The translations under genes and the position numbers were made by a program. 8,032 bases of DNA from Opitutaceae bacterium. Lineage in GTDB: Bacteria; Verrucomicrobiota; Verrucomicrobiae; Opitutales; Opitutaceae. Shown piece by piece: positions 6,619 to 8,032 of the stretch (its first letter is position 1; each line of letters begins with the position of its first letter). Where the stretch lies: positions 1-8,032 of the forward strand of contig JAISAX010000288.1 of assembly GCA_031266495.1 (NCBI GenBank), given 5' to 3'. The notes beneath the pieces are model-generated. The model made no database searches, had not been told where the DNA came from, and saw nothing but the letters and a program-made list of their open reading frames with translations.

Positions 6619-6690
6619 GGCGGCGCTGCGCGCCGTCAGCGGGCGAGACGCCCGCGCCACTTCAAGGCCGTTTGCGTAACTTCAGTTCTT
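6619..6690 (-). repeat. Right arm of an inverted double-hairpin repeat
   Basis: This is the inverted partner of 6458-6529. It carries hairpins CGGCGC/GCGCCG (6621-6626 with 6630-6635) and GCGGGCG/CGCCCGC (6639-6645 with 6649-6655), each with a 3-base loop. Six of the ten differences from the left arm fall into three pairs that exchange A-T for G-C inside the stems, so pairing is kept. The outer end overlaps the TAA stop codon (6689-6691) of the upstream pseudopilin. Confidence 0.9.
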
Positions 6691-7336
6691 AATTCTGTAC
6701 GCGGAAGCGGAAGTAGGTGTCGTTTTGGAAATCGGGGTCGTTTCCGGAGACCTGGCTGACGTGTCCGTCATACCAGAGGACGTTGGCGCGCGTGCCGTTG
6801 GCATGGGACGTAGTGGCGTGGTTTCCGAGGTCGCAGTAGCTTTCGCTGCCGATGGTGTTGCCCTTGATAAACCATTCGCTGAGGAGGATGGTACGCGAGG
6901 GGTTGTCCATGTCGCCAGGCGAGACGCCGGGCCAGCGGTCGCGTTGCCAGAGAGGGTCGTTCATGGCGTAACTGCGCGGTGTCAGGTCGCGGACACGGGG
7001 GACTTCGTCGAGCGGGCAATGGAGAATGGCGGCGGCGTTTTCGGTGTAACCGAGCAGGGTGTCGAACGCCCGCCATGCGCCGGTGGAGTGTTCGCAGGCG
7101 GGCGGGGTGCGGTCGCGGTTTTCGGCCATGTAGTTGAAAAAGGATGCGCCGAGTTCCTTGAGGTTGGCGAGGCAGCGGGTTTCGCGGGCTTTCGTGCGCA
7201 TGGCTCCGGCCACCGGAATCAGGATCGCGGCCAGAATCCCGATGATCGCGACGACGGCGAGGAGTTCGACGAGCGTGAAGGCGCGAGCGCGGGGCGATGG
7301 TGTGAACGCGATGTGATGGCGGCGGCGGGGCTTCAT
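6689..7336 (-). CDS. Pseudopilin (prepilin-type N-terminal cleavage/methylation domain, H-x-DG C-terminal motif)
   Basis: A 215-residue protein starting at ATG 7336 and ending in TAA. A strongly basic leader (MKPRRRHH start, ending RARA) precedes the cleavage site before F20, FTLVE with Glu24 at mature position 5, and the hydrophobic helix LLAVVAIIGILAAILIP. Further along are CLANLKELGASFFNYMAEN, a HCPLDEV turn (Cys107), RTILLSEWFIKGN, and the C-terminal HANGTRANVLWYDGHV motif (Asp190-Gly191). This is the standard layout of PVC-group stand-alone pseudopilins; processing by prepilin peptidase and inner-membrane anchoring are expected, the function is not known. Its ATG overlaps the stop codon of the preceding pseudopilin (ATGA), which indicates co-transcription and probably coupled translation. 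The mature region differs markedly from its neighbour, so this is not a recent duplication. Confidence 0.91.
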   Translation of the reverse strand: MKPRRRHHIAFTPSPRARAFTLVELLAVVAIIGILAAILIPVAGAMRTKARETRCLANLKELGASFFNYMAENRDRTPPACEHSTGAWRAFDTLLGYTENAAAILHCPLDEVPRVRDLTPRSYAMNDPLWQRDRWPGVSPGDMDNPSRTILLSEWFIKGNTIGSESYCDLGNHATTSHANGTRANVLWYDGHVSQVSGNDPDFQNDTYFRFRVQN

Positions 7337-8032
7337 TGGTTGTACCAGGTAGTACCGTCGATGTTGGGGATGATGTTGATGCTGTTGTCGGAGATCATGA
7401 GGTCGGCTTCGTGCCAGAGTTTTACGTGGCCGTCAACGAAGGCGATGTAGCCGCCGCCGGAATGGCGGTCGAGACGCGCACCCTCGCTCCACCAGCGATA
7501 ATTCGTGATCTGCGGGGCGGCGGAATGCGCGCCGTCGGGTTTTATCAGGACCGGCGCATCGCCAAGGAGCGGGAGTCGCGAGGGGTTCTGGATACGGTCC
7601 AGCGAGAGCGATTGTTTGTAGGTGGCGACGGTTGCGGCGTAGGCGATGCCGCCATACCACGAGGGGTTTTTCACGAGGGGACAGAGGAAGATGCCGGAGA
7701 TAATCGCGCCGTTCGGTTTGTCGCGCCATTGGCCGTCCGGCGCGTAGCCGCCGTCAACGAGCCGGTTCGTCCACCAGGTGCCGGTGACAACGGGGTCGCC
7801 CGGCTCCTTGTCCGCGAGCGGCGGGAATTTTGAACGGTGGTCCGTGGCGTAGAGGATAAGGGCTTGCGCGAGCTGGCGGTGGTTGCTGACGCATTGGGCG
7901 GCGCGGGCTTTCTCACGGACTTTGCCAACCACGGGGATGATGATCGCCGCAAGGATTCCGATGATGGCAATGACAGTCAAGAGTTCGACCAGCGTGAAGG
8001 CGTGGCGGGGGCGGCGGTGGTATCGGGTTTTC
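7333..8032 (-). CDS. Pseudopilin, N-terminus cut by window edge (H-x9-DG motif)
   Basis: The frame is open to the right edge; 232 residues are visible and the stop TGA is at 7335-7333. The visible protein begins KTRYHRRPRHA, then FTLVE (Glu at mature position 5) and the helix LLTVIAIIGILAAIIIP. The base preceding the first full codon is G, so an ATG just outside the window is plausible, giving a leader of about 12 residues (inference). It continues with AAQCVSNHRQLAQALILYATDHRSKFPP, very like the third pseudopilin at 1363-2136, a FLCPLV turn, and HSGGGYIAFVDGHVKLW, a canonical H-x9-DG motif. A TTG (codon starting at 7980) inside the hydrophobic helix could be mistaken for a start, but it is the second Leu of VELLTV. 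It overlaps the next gene by four bases and is probably the promoter-proximal partner of that pair. Confidence 0.9.
   Translation of the reverse strand, partial: KTRYHRRPRHAFTLVELLTVIAIIGILAAIIIPVVGKVREKARAAQCVSNHRQLAQALILYATDHRSKFPPLADKEPGDPVVTGTWWTNRLVDGGYAPDGQWRDKPNGAIISGIFLCPLVKNPSWYGGIAYAATVATYKQSLSLDRIQNPSRLPLLGDAPVLIKPDGAHSAAPQITNYRWWSEGARLDRHSGGGYIAFVDGHVKLWHEADLMISDNSINIIPNIDGTTWYNQ

Noticed and set aside
6458..6690. Element considered as a Rho-independent terminator
   Set aside because: The stems are GC-rich but no T run follows on the minus strand, and the size and inverted two-unit layout fit a dispersed repeat better.
6458..6690. CRISPR array
   Set aside because: There are only two copies, inverted to each other, with no regularly spaced direct repeats.
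7333..7980. Taking the TTG at 7980 as the start of the right-edge pseudopilin
   Set aside because: That codon is inside the conserved VELLTVIAII helix; the prepilin signal continues upstream to the window edge in the same frame.

Overview
The window reads as accessory or carbohydrate-use DNA from a GC-rich member of the Verrucomicrobiota, most likely Opitutaceae. This is an inference from gene content: several stand-alone pseudopilins with an alanine at the prepilin cleavage site and a C-terminal H-x(9-11)-DG motif, XylR-like AraC regulators, a large secreted parallel beta-helix glycosidase, and no clear Shine-Dalgarno sequences. No marker gene is present, so the assignment stays at family level at best.

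All six genes lie on the minus strand and are read from the right edge to the left. In transcription order they are: (1) a pseudopilin cut by the right edge (7333-8032); (2) a second pseudopilin overlapping it by four bases (6689-7336); (3) a 238-bp spacer filled by an inverted pair of double-hairpin repeats (6458-6690); (4) a 992-residue secreted protein with a GH110-like beta-helix, a proline-rich linker, a LamG-like beta-sandwich and an SGNH/GDSL domain (3472-6450); (5) an XylR-like regulator (2215-3399); (6) a third pseudopilin (1363-2136); (7) a second XylR-like regulator, a clear paralogue of the first, cut by the left edge (1-1141). No gene-free stretch exceeds 300 bases. The long plus-strand ORFs are antisense shadows.

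The likely shared job is sensing and breakdown of a polysaccharide, plausibly an alpha-galactoside-containing and perhaps acylated glycan. The regulators would sense a sugar with their LacI-type domains and act on nearby promoters. The beta-helix/SGNH protein would cleave and perhaps deacylate the glycan outside the cytoplasm. The pseudopilins are probably surface or secretion-associated fibres of unknown exact role. The sequence does not show that these genes form one transcription unit. The spacings (4-bp overlap, 238, 72, 78 and about 220 bp) allow one or several.

The most distinctive non-coding signal is the 6458-6690 element. Its two inverted 72-nt arms each carry two hairpins, and three of the base pairs differ between arms by compensatory A-T to G-C changes. 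The element exactly fills the gap between one gene's stop codon and the next gene's start. A C-rich slippage and G-quadruplex tract in the linker of the large enzyme, and a G12 run upstream of the left regulator, are further candidates for variable expression.
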